Positions 15,616 through 20,961 of a stretch of 22,919 nucleotides of DNA are shown here, one piece after another (the stretch's first letter is position 1; each line of letters opens with the position of its first letter). This DNA comes from a virus. Below the pieces are notes generated by a model. That model did no database searches. It had not been told where the DNA came from and worked only from the letters and a program-made list of their open reading frames with translations. The stretch is from positions 1 to 22,919 of the IMG/VR virus record IMGVR_UViG_3300037847_004410, one strand, 5' to 3'. The position numbers were made by a program, and so were the translations under genes.

Positions 15616-16254
15616 TTAGTTCCACTCCAAAGCTTCTGCAATGGATGGGAATTGTTCGACAAAGATACTCTTTGCTGAGTTAGCAATGTCCATGTGTTCC
15701 TTCTGAGTTCCATGTGCAGATCTCAGATCAATATAATGAATCCATGAGCGAATTGATCCCGTCATATACATTTTTGTTGGTACGGCGAGGGGAAGTACAA
15801 AGCGAGAACACTCCTTTGCGATTCCCTCATCCAACATCCGTTGATACAGTTCCATTCCTTTCTTGAAGTGATCCTGCATCAACATCTCATACTTCTGTTT
15901 GACAAACGGGTCAATGTCATCAATAGAATTCTGACGATTCTTGGTGTCTTGACGCCGTAGTTCAGGTAGAGGGATCGTCTCCGAGAGTAAGGAAGAATCA
16001 GCATACCGTTGTGAAAATTCTTGATATGTGAATGAGCGATGGCGCAGGACTTGAGCAGCTAGTCCTCTGGTAGTTGAGATCTCCAGAGTCATAAACGCCT
16101 GTTCAAAGATGCTCCAGTGTTGATGTTTAATACAATACTTAATCAGACCAGAGAACTTCTCACTGTCCTGATTAGATGGGTTGCTCACACGAGCACAATA
16201 AGCAATGTGTTTCTCAGCGTCAGGTGTCACTGAAATCAATTTACAATCGTTCAT
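15616..16254 (-). CDS. thyX: Flavin-dependent thymidylate synthase ThyX
   Basis: This 212-aa protein has the ThyX signature RHRSFTYQEFSQRY (RHRx7S) at about residues 80-93. It is preceded by HQHWSIFEQAFMTLEISTTR and followed by ECSRFVLPLAVPTKMYMTGS and a closing RSAHGTQKEHMDIA helix, as in the family. ThyX makes dTMP from dUMP using FAD and methylene-tetrahydrofolate, supplying thymidine for phage DNA. Its length is normal and the key residues are present. The start ATG overlaps the stop of the 56-aa gene upstream (ATGA), placing it in the operon that starts at the promoter at 16813-16841. Confidence 0.96.
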   Translation of the reverse strand: MNDCKLISVTPDAEKHIAYCARVSNPSNQDSEKFSGLIKYCIKHQHWSIFEQAFMTLEISTTRGLAAQVLRHRSFTYQEFSQRYADSSLLSETIPLPELRRQDTKNRQNSIDDIDPFVKQKYEMLMQDHFKKGMELYQRMLDEGIAKECSRFVLPLAVPTKMYMTGSIRSWIHYIDLRSAHGTQKEHMDIANSAKSIFVEQFPSIAEALEWN

Positions 16255-16421
16255 TTCTTCTCCTGTTTCCTCACTTTCTTGAGTTCTTTTACTTCTACTT
16301 TAATCATCTGATATGCATCTTCAGCAGATATTCTACCACCCATTTCCATAGCAGCGATAACTTCTACTCTTGTACCAAAGTGTTGAAGGGCTCTCTCAAA
16401 TGTGTCTAGTTCTTCGTACAT
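16251..16421 (-). CDS. Small conserved cyanophage protein upstream of thyX
   Basis: This 56-aa helical protein reads MYEELDTFERALQHFGTRVE at the start and ends ELKKVRKQEKK. The core GGRISAEDAYQMIKVEVKEL looks like a short helix-turn-helix-like or coiled segment. I know of similar small ORFs in cyanophages but no function. It is a real gene on context: it starts two bases after the 72-aa gene ends and shares ATGA with thyX. An ATG five bases upstream is out of frame and stops within six codons. Confidence 0.75.
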   Translation of the reverse strand: MYEELDTFERALQHFGTRVEVIAAMEMGGRISAEDAYQMIKVEVKELKKVRKQEKK

Positions 16422-16422
16422 T

Positions 16423-16641
16423 TCATTTACCCTTGAAGTAAGCGTTGAAATAAGCTACAAGACCACTGGTGGATGCATTACCTTGAGAGACCCAAGTGTC
16501 TGCACATTCATAGATGTTCTGTGTACTATAAGATGCTTCGTCAATCTTGACAGTACCGAGTTTAGCAAGAAGTACTCGGATACATTGAGCCCTCAACTTG
16601 AGACGGTCTTCATCGTATCTCCAGTCTTGATTACTCGTCAT
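16423..16641 (-). CDS. Small conserved unknown protein
   Basis: From ATG 16641 this is 72 aa (MTSNQDWRYDEDRLKLRAQC, later YECADTWVSQGNASTSGLVA, end YFNAYFKGK). A longer frame back to 16713 lies inside the 53-aa gene and is rejected. The protein is helical and has two cysteines and no membrane segment. Function is unknown. It is the second gene of the thyX operon, overlapping the first by 11 bases. Confidence 0.75.
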   Translation of the reverse strand: MTSNQDWRYDEDRLKLRAQCIRVLLAKLGTVKIDEASYSTQNIYECADTWVSQGNASTSGLVAYFNAYFKGK

Positions 16642-16792
16642 CTTCAAATACCTCATCATAATCAGCCAGTGGTGGCAATGTCTGTTCAAGTCTATCAGTA
16701 TAAGACTTGACATCAGAATAAACCTCAGATTCTAATGCGTCTACTAGGAGTTTGAGGTTTCTAACTATAAGTTTGAGTTTGTCTCTTTCCAT
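16631..16792 (-). CDS. Small acidic unknown protein, first gene of thyX operon
   Basis: This 53-aa protein starts MERDKLKLIVRNLKLLVDAL and ends in a very acidic tail (ADYDEVFEDDE). The first half is an amphipathic helix. I do not know its function. Its start is about 20 bases downstream of the -10 box of a strong promoter, which supports the start chosen. It overlaps the next gene by 11 bases. Confidence 0.75.
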   Translation of the reverse strand: MERDKLKLIVRNLKLLVDALESEVYSDVKSYTDRLEQTLPPLADYDEVFEDDE

Positions 16793-16812
16793 AATATGAC
16801 ATCAGGTATACT

Positions 16813-16841
16813 ATTTTAGGCATAAAAAAAGGACCTGTCAA
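16813..16841 (-). promoter_or_regulatory. Sigma70-type promoter for the thyX-phoH run
   Basis: TTGACA (16841-16836), a spacer of exactly 17 bp, and TAAAAT (16818-16813) on the minus strand. The spacer is the T-tract of the terminator for the upstream gene, so the two signals share bases. It would serve the 53-aa gene, thyX and genes beyond, read by host RNA polymerase early in infection. Confidence 0.75.
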
Positions 16842-16850
16842 GCAGATCCT
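16824..16850 (-). terminator. Intrinsic terminator overlapping a promoter
   Basis: On the minus strand AGGATCTG and CAGGTCCT (16850-16843 and 16837-16830) form an 8-bp stem with one G-U pair and a 5-nt loop. A run of seven T (16830-16824) follows. It ends the transcript of the 30-aa gene eight bases upstream. Confidence 0.85.
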
Positions 16851-16858
16851 CTTTTATC

Positions 16859-16951
16859 TTATCTACACAGTAGTCTTAACTCTCCATAGATCAAGGAAAT
16901 AAAAGCAACAGACCCAAAGGATACGATCCCAGCGATTTGTAATGCTTCCAT
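16859..16951 (-). CDS. 30-aa single-span membrane peptide
   Basis: The frame reads MEALQIAGIVSFGSVAFISL then IYGELRLLCR. It is one hydrophobic helix of about 19 residues with a short charged end, the shape of the tiny subunits of photosystem II or cytochrome b6f. I cannot match it to a named subunit. It ends eight bases before a terminator and starts six bases after the DUF4278 stop, so the spacing supports a real gene. Coding status is moderate because of its size. Confidence 0.5.
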   Translation of the reverse strand: MEALQIAGIVSFGSVAFISLIYGELRLLCR

Positions 16952-16956
16952 GACTA

Positions 16957-17121
16957 TCACTTGGTGTAAGTACGACCACGATAGCAGAAGGTGCCGTGAG
17001 TTTCCTCAGATACCTCATGAACTTTACAATCTACACCACGATATTTGGTGATGTTGATTTGTGCGTCATGGGTAGCAGCTGCCTTTTCGATCTGCTTTTT
17101 GATGAGATTGAGTGTGTTCAT
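16957..17121 (-). CDS. DUF4278-like small protein
   Basis: This 54-aa protein reads MNTLNLIKKQIEKAAATHDA at the start and ends HGTFCYRGRTYTK. Two YRG motifs (KYRGVDCKVHEV and CYRGRTYTK) match the pattern of DUF4278, a small family found in cyanobacteria and their phages. The function is unknown. A clear ribosome site (AGGAGT) lies eight bases before the ATG, which fixes the start. Cysteines at two positions could matter, but no motif is complete. Confidence 0.75.
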   Translation of the reverse strand: MNTLNLIKKQIEKAAATHDAQINITKYRGVDCKVHEVSEETHGTFCYRGRTYTK

Positions 17122-17163
17122 TTGTCTTACTCCTGAAATACTAGGGATTTACGCCCCGTTCCT

Positions 17164-17331
17164 TCAGTCGTTTGCGTCCCAGTAGTGACTACATTCTGGT
17201 GTATAGTCCTTGATGGTTTCAACCAGCTCTATCTTCCACTCTTCATTTAGATGTTCATGCTTTTGAATCCGAAAGATTACAGCATCAGCATCTGTACATG
17301 AAATGCTTGAAGAAAGTAATAGATCAAACAT
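17164..17331 (-). CDS. Small conserved unknown protein
   Basis: This 55-aa protein starts MFDLLLSSSISCTDADAVIF and ends TPECSHYWDAND. It is acidic and mostly helical. The first ten residues are hydrophobic, but too short for a membrane span. I recall similar ORFs in other cyanophages without known function. It follows the 66-aa secreted-type gene in the same direction. Confidence 0.7.
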   Translation of the reverse strand: MFDLLLSSSISCTDADAVIFRIQKHEHLNEEWKIELVETIKDYTPECSHYWDAND

Positions 17332-17366
17332 GGGATGAACGCTCCGTTCCGCGACTTACTTGCGTC

Positions 17367-17567
17367 CTATGTATACACCCCTTCACATTTACCTTCTACT
17401 TTTGATTTCAGATACCCTATTAGATTCATCTTCGACCTAAGGTCAAGGTTTGGATCTGCCTGGATCTCTGTTCGTCTTTGTAGAAACCTTTCACATGACA
17501 TGTGCCACCCGTAGGGAGAACCGTCTTGATGATGGGCTAAGGTCAATGCCAACAGGAGTGATAGCAT
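17367..17567 (-). CDS. Small protein with possible signal peptide
   Basis: From ATG 17567 the protein is 66 aa and starts MLSLLLALTLAHHQDGSPYG. The leader is short and hydrophobic and could be a signal peptide or anchor. The rest holds two Cys (SCERFLQRR and KCEGVYT) that could form a disulphide if exported. The frame stays open back to 17615, but that would overlap the promoter at 17586-17615. The chosen ATG is 18 bases after the -10 box. The function is unknown. Confidence 0.7.
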   Translation of the reverse strand: MLSLLLALTLAHHQDGSPYGWHMSCERFLQRRTEIQADPNLDLRSKMNLIGYLKSKVEGKCEGVYT

Positions 17568-17585
17568 CGGATGAACGACAGGTCT

Positions 17586-17615
17586 ATTGTAGACCACATA
17601 TATTATATATGTCAA
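17586..17615 (-). promoter_or_regulatory. Sigma70-type promoter with nested inverted repeats
   Basis: TTGACA (17615-17610), an 18-bp spacer and TACAAT (17591-17586) on the minus strand. The spacer is an 8-1-8 inverted repeat (17596-17612), and the -10 box lies inside a second perfect repeat, GGTCTA-CAA-TAGACC (17595-17581). Such symmetry over both boxes suggests an operator. It drives the 66-aa gene and those after it. Confidence 0.7.
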
Positions 17616-17620
17616 GCCTC

Positions 17621-17654
17621 AGTTCAAAGTGTATAAATGGTTACACTCCGAACT
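17621..17654 (-). repeat. 13-bp hairpin after the glutaredoxin-like gene
   Basis: The two arms (17654-17642 and 17633-17621) pair over 13 bp, including two G-U pairs, around an 8-nt loop. It starts at the stop codon of the glutaredoxin-like gene. No T-tract follows, so it is not a standard terminator. It may protect or process the mRNA end, or be a weak terminator. Confidence 0.55.
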
Positions 17655-17892
17655 AAACGAACATCCCCTTTTCACTCATGTGATGTAGGGTTTCCTTGAG
17701 GCTACCGATATGTTTGTAACCAATGGCAATCTGAGGGAACTCTGATCCCTCACCGAACTCATCTGTGAATTGTTGAATGGTGAAGTCCTTATCAAGATAG
17801 TACACAATAGTTTCATCTAGATGACAAGCTTCTAGAACAGATTGTGCCCTCTCACACTCTTGATTTCTATTGCTGTAGATGATCGCTTTCAT
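17653..17892 (-). CDS. Degenerate glutaredoxin-like protein
   Basis: From ATG 17892 this is 79 aa: MKAIIYSNRNQECERAQSVL, then YYLDKDFTIQQFTDEFGEGS, FPQIAIGYKHIGSLKETLHH. The layout is that of a glutaredoxin: an N-terminal strand, the active-site position, a DFT..QF..EFG helix, a cis-Pro (FPQI) and the closing IG...ET helix. The active site reads NQEC instead of CxxC, so the first Cys is missing and only one remains. It may work by a monothiol route or have lost redox function. It is a paralog of the intact glutaredoxin at 20326-20562. Its start overlaps the 46-aa ORF by 26 bases. Confidence 0.75.
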   Translation of the reverse strand: MKAIIYSNRNQECERAQSVLEACHLDETIVYYLDKDFTIQQFTDEFGEGSEFPQIAIGYKHIGSLKETLHHMSEKGMFV

Positions 17893-18007
17893 TTCTCCAC
17901 TTATCGATTTGTTCTTGGGTAGGAACAATGATTCGGAAGGGTAGACCTTCCTCCTCAAATTCCTCATTCATTTTTTCGTATGTTTCAGGTGTGATCTTTT
18001 CAGTCAC
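17867..18007 (-). CDS. Small unknown protein with GTG start
   Basis: This 46-aa ORF starts at GTG 18007, overlapping the stop of the 104-aa gene by eight bases. It reads MTEKITPETYEKMNEEFEEE, then LPFRIIVPTQEQIDKWR. It is charged, with a strand-helix look. If the GTG is not used, an ATG at 17971 gives a 34-aa product. It fills an otherwise empty gap between coupled genes, which supports it. Function is unknown. Confidence 0.5.
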   Translation of the reverse strand: MTEKITPETYEKMNEEFEEEGLPFRIIVPTQEQIDKWRNESDHLQQ

Positions 18008-18314
18008 GTTGTCTCCAGTCGTCAGGTTTGTCTTGTTTAAACCAGTCTACAATTTCATCTGCACTATCAAACCCTGTTCGGTGATTAGATGGGTCGGGGT
18101 CTCCTAGTCCCATCTTATTTAAAAAATCGTCAGTGCTCCCTTCCTCAATATCTTGAGAAGCCTGTCTCCTTGCTTTCTGTAACCAGTCTCTTGCAAGAGT
18201 ATGTGCCTTGGCAAGTTTCTCTGCCCAGATCATATCCTCTAGTGGGACTGGTTCTTTATTAGCAATACATCTACAAATGGACTCTAACCGTAGTCTGTAT
18301 TGGGTTGATAGCAT
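18000..18314 (-). CDS. Conserved cyanophage protein of unknown function
   Basis: This 104-aa protein starts MLSTQYRLRLESICRCIANK, with MIWAEKLAKAHTLARDWLQK next and a Pro/Asp-rich segment MGLGDPDPSNHRTGFDS before a closing DEIVDWFKQDKPDDW. The first half is strongly helical and basic, the second acidic. I recognise the pattern from other cyanophages but know no function. It starts one base after the stop of the 63-aa gene and belongs to the unit driven by the promoter at 18531-18559. Confidence 0.78.
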   Translation of the reverse strand: MLSTQYRLRLESICRCIANKEPVPLEDMIWAEKLAKAHTLARDWLQKARRQASQDIEEGSTDDFLNKMGLGDPDPSNHRTGFDSADEIVDWFKQDKPDDWRQRD

Positions 18315-18315
18315 G

Positions 18316-18507
18316 TTAGTCTCGCAGTTTTAATTCGAGGTCTTCTAATTTATGATACTCTGCATGTGCTCGTTCTTGACGGGCACATACAATGTCCAGA
18401 ATGTCATTAACAATTACTTGATTGTCAACGTAGTCATCCAAATACTTATCAATTGCTTCTTTTAAGTATCTGTACCTGTGCCACTCAGGTGAGTATGGTT
18501 TATACAT
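18316..18507 (-). CDS. Small conserved unknown protein
   Basis: This 63-aa protein starts MYKPYSPEWHRYRYLKEAID and continues with DDYVDNQVIVNDILDIVCAR. It is rich in aromatic residues at the start and helical after. No known family is evident to me. It is the first gene after the promoter at 18531-18559, with the start about 24 bases beyond the -10 box. Confidence 0.75.
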   Translation of the reverse strand: MYKPYSPEWHRYRYLKEAIDKYLDDYVDNQVIVNDILDIVCARQERAHAEYHKLEDLELKLRD

Positions 18508-18530
18508 GATGAGGGGAATACATGCTAAGG

Positions 18531-18559
18531 ATCATACTCTTATTTACCAAGAATGTCAA
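18531..18559 (-). promoter_or_regulatory. Sigma70-type promoter with stop codon in the -35 box
   Basis: TTGACA (18559-18554), a 17-bp spacer and TATGAT (18536-18531) on the minus strand. The TGA in the -35 box is the stop of the 64-aa gene. A second TTGACA lies seven bases upstream (18566-18561). The spacer contains GGTAAATA, one base from the NATAAATA late motif. Confidence 0.75.
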
Positions 18560-18750
18560 CTGTCAAATCCTGCATCATGAGCTTCTTCAATCATCTTAGA
18601 GACGATCTCTTCAGTCCCATCCATTGTTTTGATGGCAAATAGATTAGACTTCTGATACTTCTTGATCTTCTTATACTTCTTAAGAAGATCCTGAACATCA
18701 TCAGGTTTCATATCTATACCTTCAAAACTGATATCAAATCCGCTACTCAT
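18556..18750 (-). CDS. Small unknown protein
   Basis: This 64-aa protein starts MSSGFDISFEGIDMKPDDVQ and has a lysine-rich helix (LLKKYKKIKKYQK) and an acidic end (MIEEAHDAGFDS). The charge pattern suggests a small binding protein. I do not recognise it. Its start shares ATGA with the 90-aa gene, and its stop lies in the -35 box of the next promoter. Confidence 0.72.
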   Translation of the reverse strand: MSSGFDISFEGIDMKPDDVQDLLKKYKKIKKYQKSNLFAIKTMDGTEEIVSKMIEEAHDAGFDS

Positions 18751-19019
18751 TTCTTTTTACTAGGTTTGTTTGGATCATTCCACAACTTAGGATTAACTCG
18801 TCCTTCAGTTTGTGTCATGTTAATGAAGTCATGACGATAGTGATCCCAGTAATGATCAAAGATGTCAATCATCTTCTTACAATTCACCAGGTCATAACGA
18901 ACTCTTCCATCCAACTTATACTCAACGAGATAGGTTGTATATGGAAGAGTTGTATCTTGAGCTAATTCTTTATCACAATCTTCATGTAAGATAGTAATCT
19001 TCAACTGCGATTCCCCCAA
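18747..19019 (-). CDS. Conserved cyanophage protein of unknown function
   Basis: This 90-aa protein starts MGESQLKITILHEDCDKELA, with LPYTTYLVEYKLDG, then IFDHYWDHYRHDFINMTQTE and a basic tail NPNKPSKKK-like end. The His/Tyr/Asp-rich central helix is distinctive and could bind a metal, but no family is known to me. It overlaps the DUF6433 gene by 19 bases. Confidence 0.75.
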   Translation of the reverse strand: MGESQLKITILHEDCDKELAQDTTLPYTTYLVEYKLDGRVRYDLVNCKKMIDIFDHYWDHYRHDFINMTQTEGRVNPKLWNDPNKPSKKK

Positions 19020-19504
19020 CTAATATCTGGAAATGCTTGTTCTACTACTTGTTTTGAAATCTTATACTTAGTTGCCAGACCTTTGTCCTTGGTCAGACAC
19101 ACCAGTTCTGCCTCTTCAGGATGGAGACCTTCCAACATCTGAATGAACATGGTCTCTCTACGGGTCTTGGAGAGGGAGTCATTACCACCCTTAACAAAGT
19201 GGTACATGTTCTTCCATTCCTTCCTCAGAGAGGTGTGGTCAGTCCCTACAGGGACCTCATTCCTCTCATAGGGAACTTCACCTTGTGGGAGGAGTGAGAT
19301 CACACTGTCATCAAAGTTCCAAATCAAAACAGCGGTCAAAGCATCGTTTCTATATTCCTTCAGAACCTCAATCTTTTTATTTACAGTCCTCTGTTTGGAA
19401 ACGTGTTCCAGAATCTCATGAATAAAAGGATTGGGAGGAAGTTTCTTTGCAACTGTTACTGCTTTCTTCGCTGTTGTTTTCTTTCTTGTTGATGATGTAG
19501 CCAT
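19001..19504 (-). CDS. DUF6433-like protein
   Basis: This 167-aa protein has a Lys/Thr/Ala-rich N-terminus (TRKKTTAKKAVTVAKK), then NPFIHEILEHVSKQRTVNKK and LKEYRNDALTAVLIWNFDDS, followed by a helical body ending VEQAFPDISWGNRS. The NPFIHEIL...K..LL.EY.NDAL pattern is one I know from T4-like phages, where it is labelled DUF6433. The function is unknown. The alpha-helical ring-like layout and basic tail could suit nucleic acid or polymerase binding, but this is inference. A double promoter (early type with a late motif inside) lies 20 to 48 bases before its ATG. Confidence 0.75.
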   Translation of the reverse strand: MATSSTRKKTTAKKAVTVAKKLPPNPFIHEILEHVSKQRTVNKKIEVLKEYRNDALTAVLIWNFDDSVISLLPQGEVPYERNEVPVGTDHTSLRKEWKNMYHFVKGGNDSLSKTRRETMFIQMLEGLHPEEAELVCLTKDKGLATKYKISKQVVEQAFPDISWGNRS

Positions 19505-19523
19505 TGTAATTTGTTTTGCATTC

Positions 19524-19552
19524 AGTATAGGTTATTTATTTTGACCAGTCAA
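19524..19552 (-). promoter_or_regulatory. Sigma70-type promoter with late motif nested in spacer
   Basis: TTGACT (19552-19547), a 17-bp spacer and TATACT (19529-19524) on the minus strand. Inside the spacer AATAAATA (19540-19533) fits the cyanophage late motif NATAAATA. One 29-bp stretch could therefore serve both early and late transcription of the DUF6433 gene and those after it. Confidence 0.7.
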
Positions 19553-19554
19553 GG

Positions 19555-19776
19555 TCAATCCTCATCTTGAAAGTCCTCTAGGTTATTTTCAAACCTAACA
19601 GACAATACCTCATCGGGGATGATTTGTCCATTCTCATCAAACATTTCTGGGTGCATAGGGATGTAAGTAGAGTTTCTCTCAATTACATACTCCTTCACTA
19701 GATACCCAATCACTCCTCCTACGAGAAGAAACATAACTGAAATGATTGCTGAAAAGGTTAGTGTTACCGCTAACAT
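19555..19776 (-). CDS. Small membrane-anchored protein
   Basis: This 73-aa protein has one N-terminal hydrophobic span (VTLTFSAIISVMFLLVGGVI, ending GYLVKEYV), then a soluble acidic tail with MHPEMFDENGQIIPDEVL and RFENNLEDFQDED. Charge placement suggests a tail in the cytoplasm. A very strong ribosome site (AAGGAGG) lies seven bases before the ATG. It resembles the 71-aa gene at 21331-21546 in layout, also with an HPE motif. I do not know a function. Confidence 0.78.
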   Translation of the reverse strand: MLAVTLTFSAIISVMFLLVGGVIGYLVKEYVIERNSTYIPMHPEMFDENGQIIPDEVLSVRFENNLEDFQDED

Positions 19777-19794
19777 TGTCTTCCCTCCTTGGGC

Positions 19795-20046
19795 TTACTT
19801 CTTTCTCCTAATGTCCAGGTAGAAGTTGAAGTGGAACACAATTTCCCTCTTGAAGAAAGAAACCAAGTTCCCAAACTTAATCTGGAAAGTCTTTGGTGGT
19901 TCTGGTCTCCTCCTCCTATTTCTAAGTAGTAATTCTACTCCACGATTAACGGGAATGGGATTACTTTCAAGCTTATTTAGAGAACTTTCTTCTTTTTCCT
20001 GGTTGTTTTTCTTGTTCGTACCTTCTGGCATCTTCCAGTATCCCAT
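19795..20046 (-). CDS. Small basic unknown protein
   Basis: From ATG 20046 this is 83 aa, or 78 aa from ATG 20031. The N-terminus is Lys/Glu/Asn-rich, the middle is very basic (LLLRNRRRRPEPPKTFQ), and the end is KFGNLVSFFKREIVFHFNFY followed by RRKK. The amphipathic basic helix could touch membrane or nucleic acid. It overlaps the 117-aa gene by 74 bases, long for this genome, so the N-terminus is less certain than the C-terminal half. Confidence 0.6.
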   Translation of the reverse strand: MGYWKMPEGTNKKNNQEKEESSLNKLESNPIPVNRGVELLLRNRRRRPEPPKTFQIKFGNLVSFFKREIVFHFNFYLDIRRKK

Positions 20047-20326
20047 GTAGATAGTCTTTTATTTTTCTTGCCTCTGGTTTACCCAGATGCCCATACCCTT
20101 CCCTGAGTTGTTTGTGATCGTTGTCACTACCACCGTGGATGTACTCTTCGAGATCATTGATAATGTCCTTAATCTCTTTCGCTGTAGAACTTTCAATGAA
20201 CTCTCTTACATCTACCTTCTTTGTCTTCTTGAGTTTTAGATACTCATACATGTTAAGGAAGAACTTGTGGTCAAAAGCGTAATCAATAGTTCTTTCGACT
20301 TCCCAATAGATCTCCCTATCTTCCAT
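19973..20326 (-). CDS. Unknown helical protein downstream of glutaredoxin
   Basis: From ATG 20326 the protein is 117 aa (MEDREIYWEVERTIDYAFDH, KFFLNMYEYLKLKKTKKVDV, later YIHGGSDNDHKQLREGYGHL, end EKQPGKRRKFSK). It is helical and ends basic. The open frame extends to 20371, but the extra residues lie inside the glutaredoxin gene; the chosen ATG shares one base with that gene's TAA stop. No family is recognised. Confidence 0.7.
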   Translation of the reverse strand: MEDREIYWEVERTIDYAFDHKFFLNMYEYLKLKKTKKVDVREFIESSTAKEIKDIINDLEEYIHGGSDNDHKQLREGYGHLGKPEARKIKDYLHGILEDARRYEQEKQPGKRRKFSK

Positions 20327-20562
20327 TATACTAATTTCTGCTCTCGTAGATACTTGACTGTTTCTTGACATCCACCAATAACTTCACCATCCATAACCAC
20401 CCTGGGGTAGGTTGAACCATCACCAAACTTCTGTAAGAATTCTTCTCTGGTGAAGTCTCGGTTAACTTTATATATCACATGCTGAACTTCTGCTAGCTGT
20501 AATACCTGTTCAACTTTGTTGCAAGAAGGACACCCATCTCTAGAAAATACTACGAATGTCAT
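20326..20562 (-). CDS. grx: Glutaredoxin
   Basis: This 78-aa protein is of normal glutaredoxin length. MTFVVFSRDGCPSCNKVEQV gives the CxxC active site (CPSC) after the first strand. YKVNRDFTREEFLQKFGDGS, TYPRVVMDGEVIGGCQETVK supply the helix, the cis-Pro and the glutathione-site GG. Such proteins feed electrons to ribonucleotide reductase or other thiol enzymes, and cyanophages often carry them alongside nucleotide genes. It shares ATGA with the 93-aa gene upstream and TAATG with the 117-aa gene after. Confidence 0.93.
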   Translation of the reverse strand: MTFVVFSRDGCPSCNKVEQVLQLAEVQHVIYKVNRDFTREEFLQKFGDGSTYPRVVMDGEVIGGCQETVKYLREQKLV

Positions 20563-20840
20563 AATTTACCTCCGACTACTCCACTATTTACAACACGGGT
20601 ATATTCATCAAGGGAACCATCTTGTAGGCACATAAGATGCCATCGAGTCATGGTTTCCACACCCTCTTTAGTCATCCCAGTGATAAAGTGTTGTCCCAGT
20701 GGTTCTTTAAGAATACTGGTGAACAATCCAAAACGTGTCTTTTTGATGTAGAAACAATCATCAATCCACTCTACATTTTCTGGAATGTTTTTCTCTACTG
20801 TCCCACCAAACGATGTGGGAAGTTTAGGGTGTACTGCCAT
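20559..20840 (-). CDS. Conserved cyanophage protein of unknown function
   Basis: This 93-aa protein starts MAVHPKLPTSFGGTVEKNIP and has a well-conserved-looking core: RFGLFTSILKEPLGQHFITG, then TRWHLMCLQDGSLDEYTRVV and VGGKL at the end. I recall this pattern in cyanophages, usually near glutaredoxin, but no function. It shares ATGA with glutaredoxin, so the two proteins are probably made together. Confidence 0.8.
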   Translation of the reverse strand: MAVHPKLPTSFGGTVEKNIPENVEWIDDCFYIKKTRFGLFTSILKEPLGQHFITGMTKEGVETMTRWHLMCLQDGSLDEYTRVVNSGVVGGKL

Positions 20841-20961
20841 CTTTCTCCTGATAAGTGATTGTATATCTGTAAGATACTTTTCCTGTATGGTCTACGAGTG
20901 TTTGGTGGGATACTTCCCCATCAAGCAGAGACTCCAGGTTCCTCAACTGAATTTGAACCAT
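20824..20961 (-). CDS. Small unknown protein
   Basis: This 45-aa ORF starts at ATG 20961 with a ribosome site (AGGAAG) a few bases upstream. It reads MVQIQLRNLESLLDGEVSHQ and ends YTITYQEKDGSTP. A helix followed by two strands is likely. It overlaps the genes on both sides (41 and 17 bases). Without it, 80 bases would be empty in a stretch where all other genes overlap. No function is known. Confidence 0.55.
   Translation of the reverse strand: MVQIQLRNLESLLDGEVSHQTLVDHTGKVSYRYTITYQEKDGSTP

Noticed and set aside
14802-15678. Plus-strand frames of 144 and 171 aa opposite phoH and its neighbour
   Set aside because: They overlap clearly identified genes (phoH motifs, FmdB-like) and show no protein pattern.
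16641-16713. N-terminal extension of the 72-aa gene
   Set aside because: It lies in the 53-aa gene in another frame; the internal ATG gives a normal start with an 11-base overlap.
17632-17639. TATAAATG on the plus strand, near the late motif
   Set aside because: It has one mismatch at the last base, points away from all genes here, and is part of a hairpin on the other strand.
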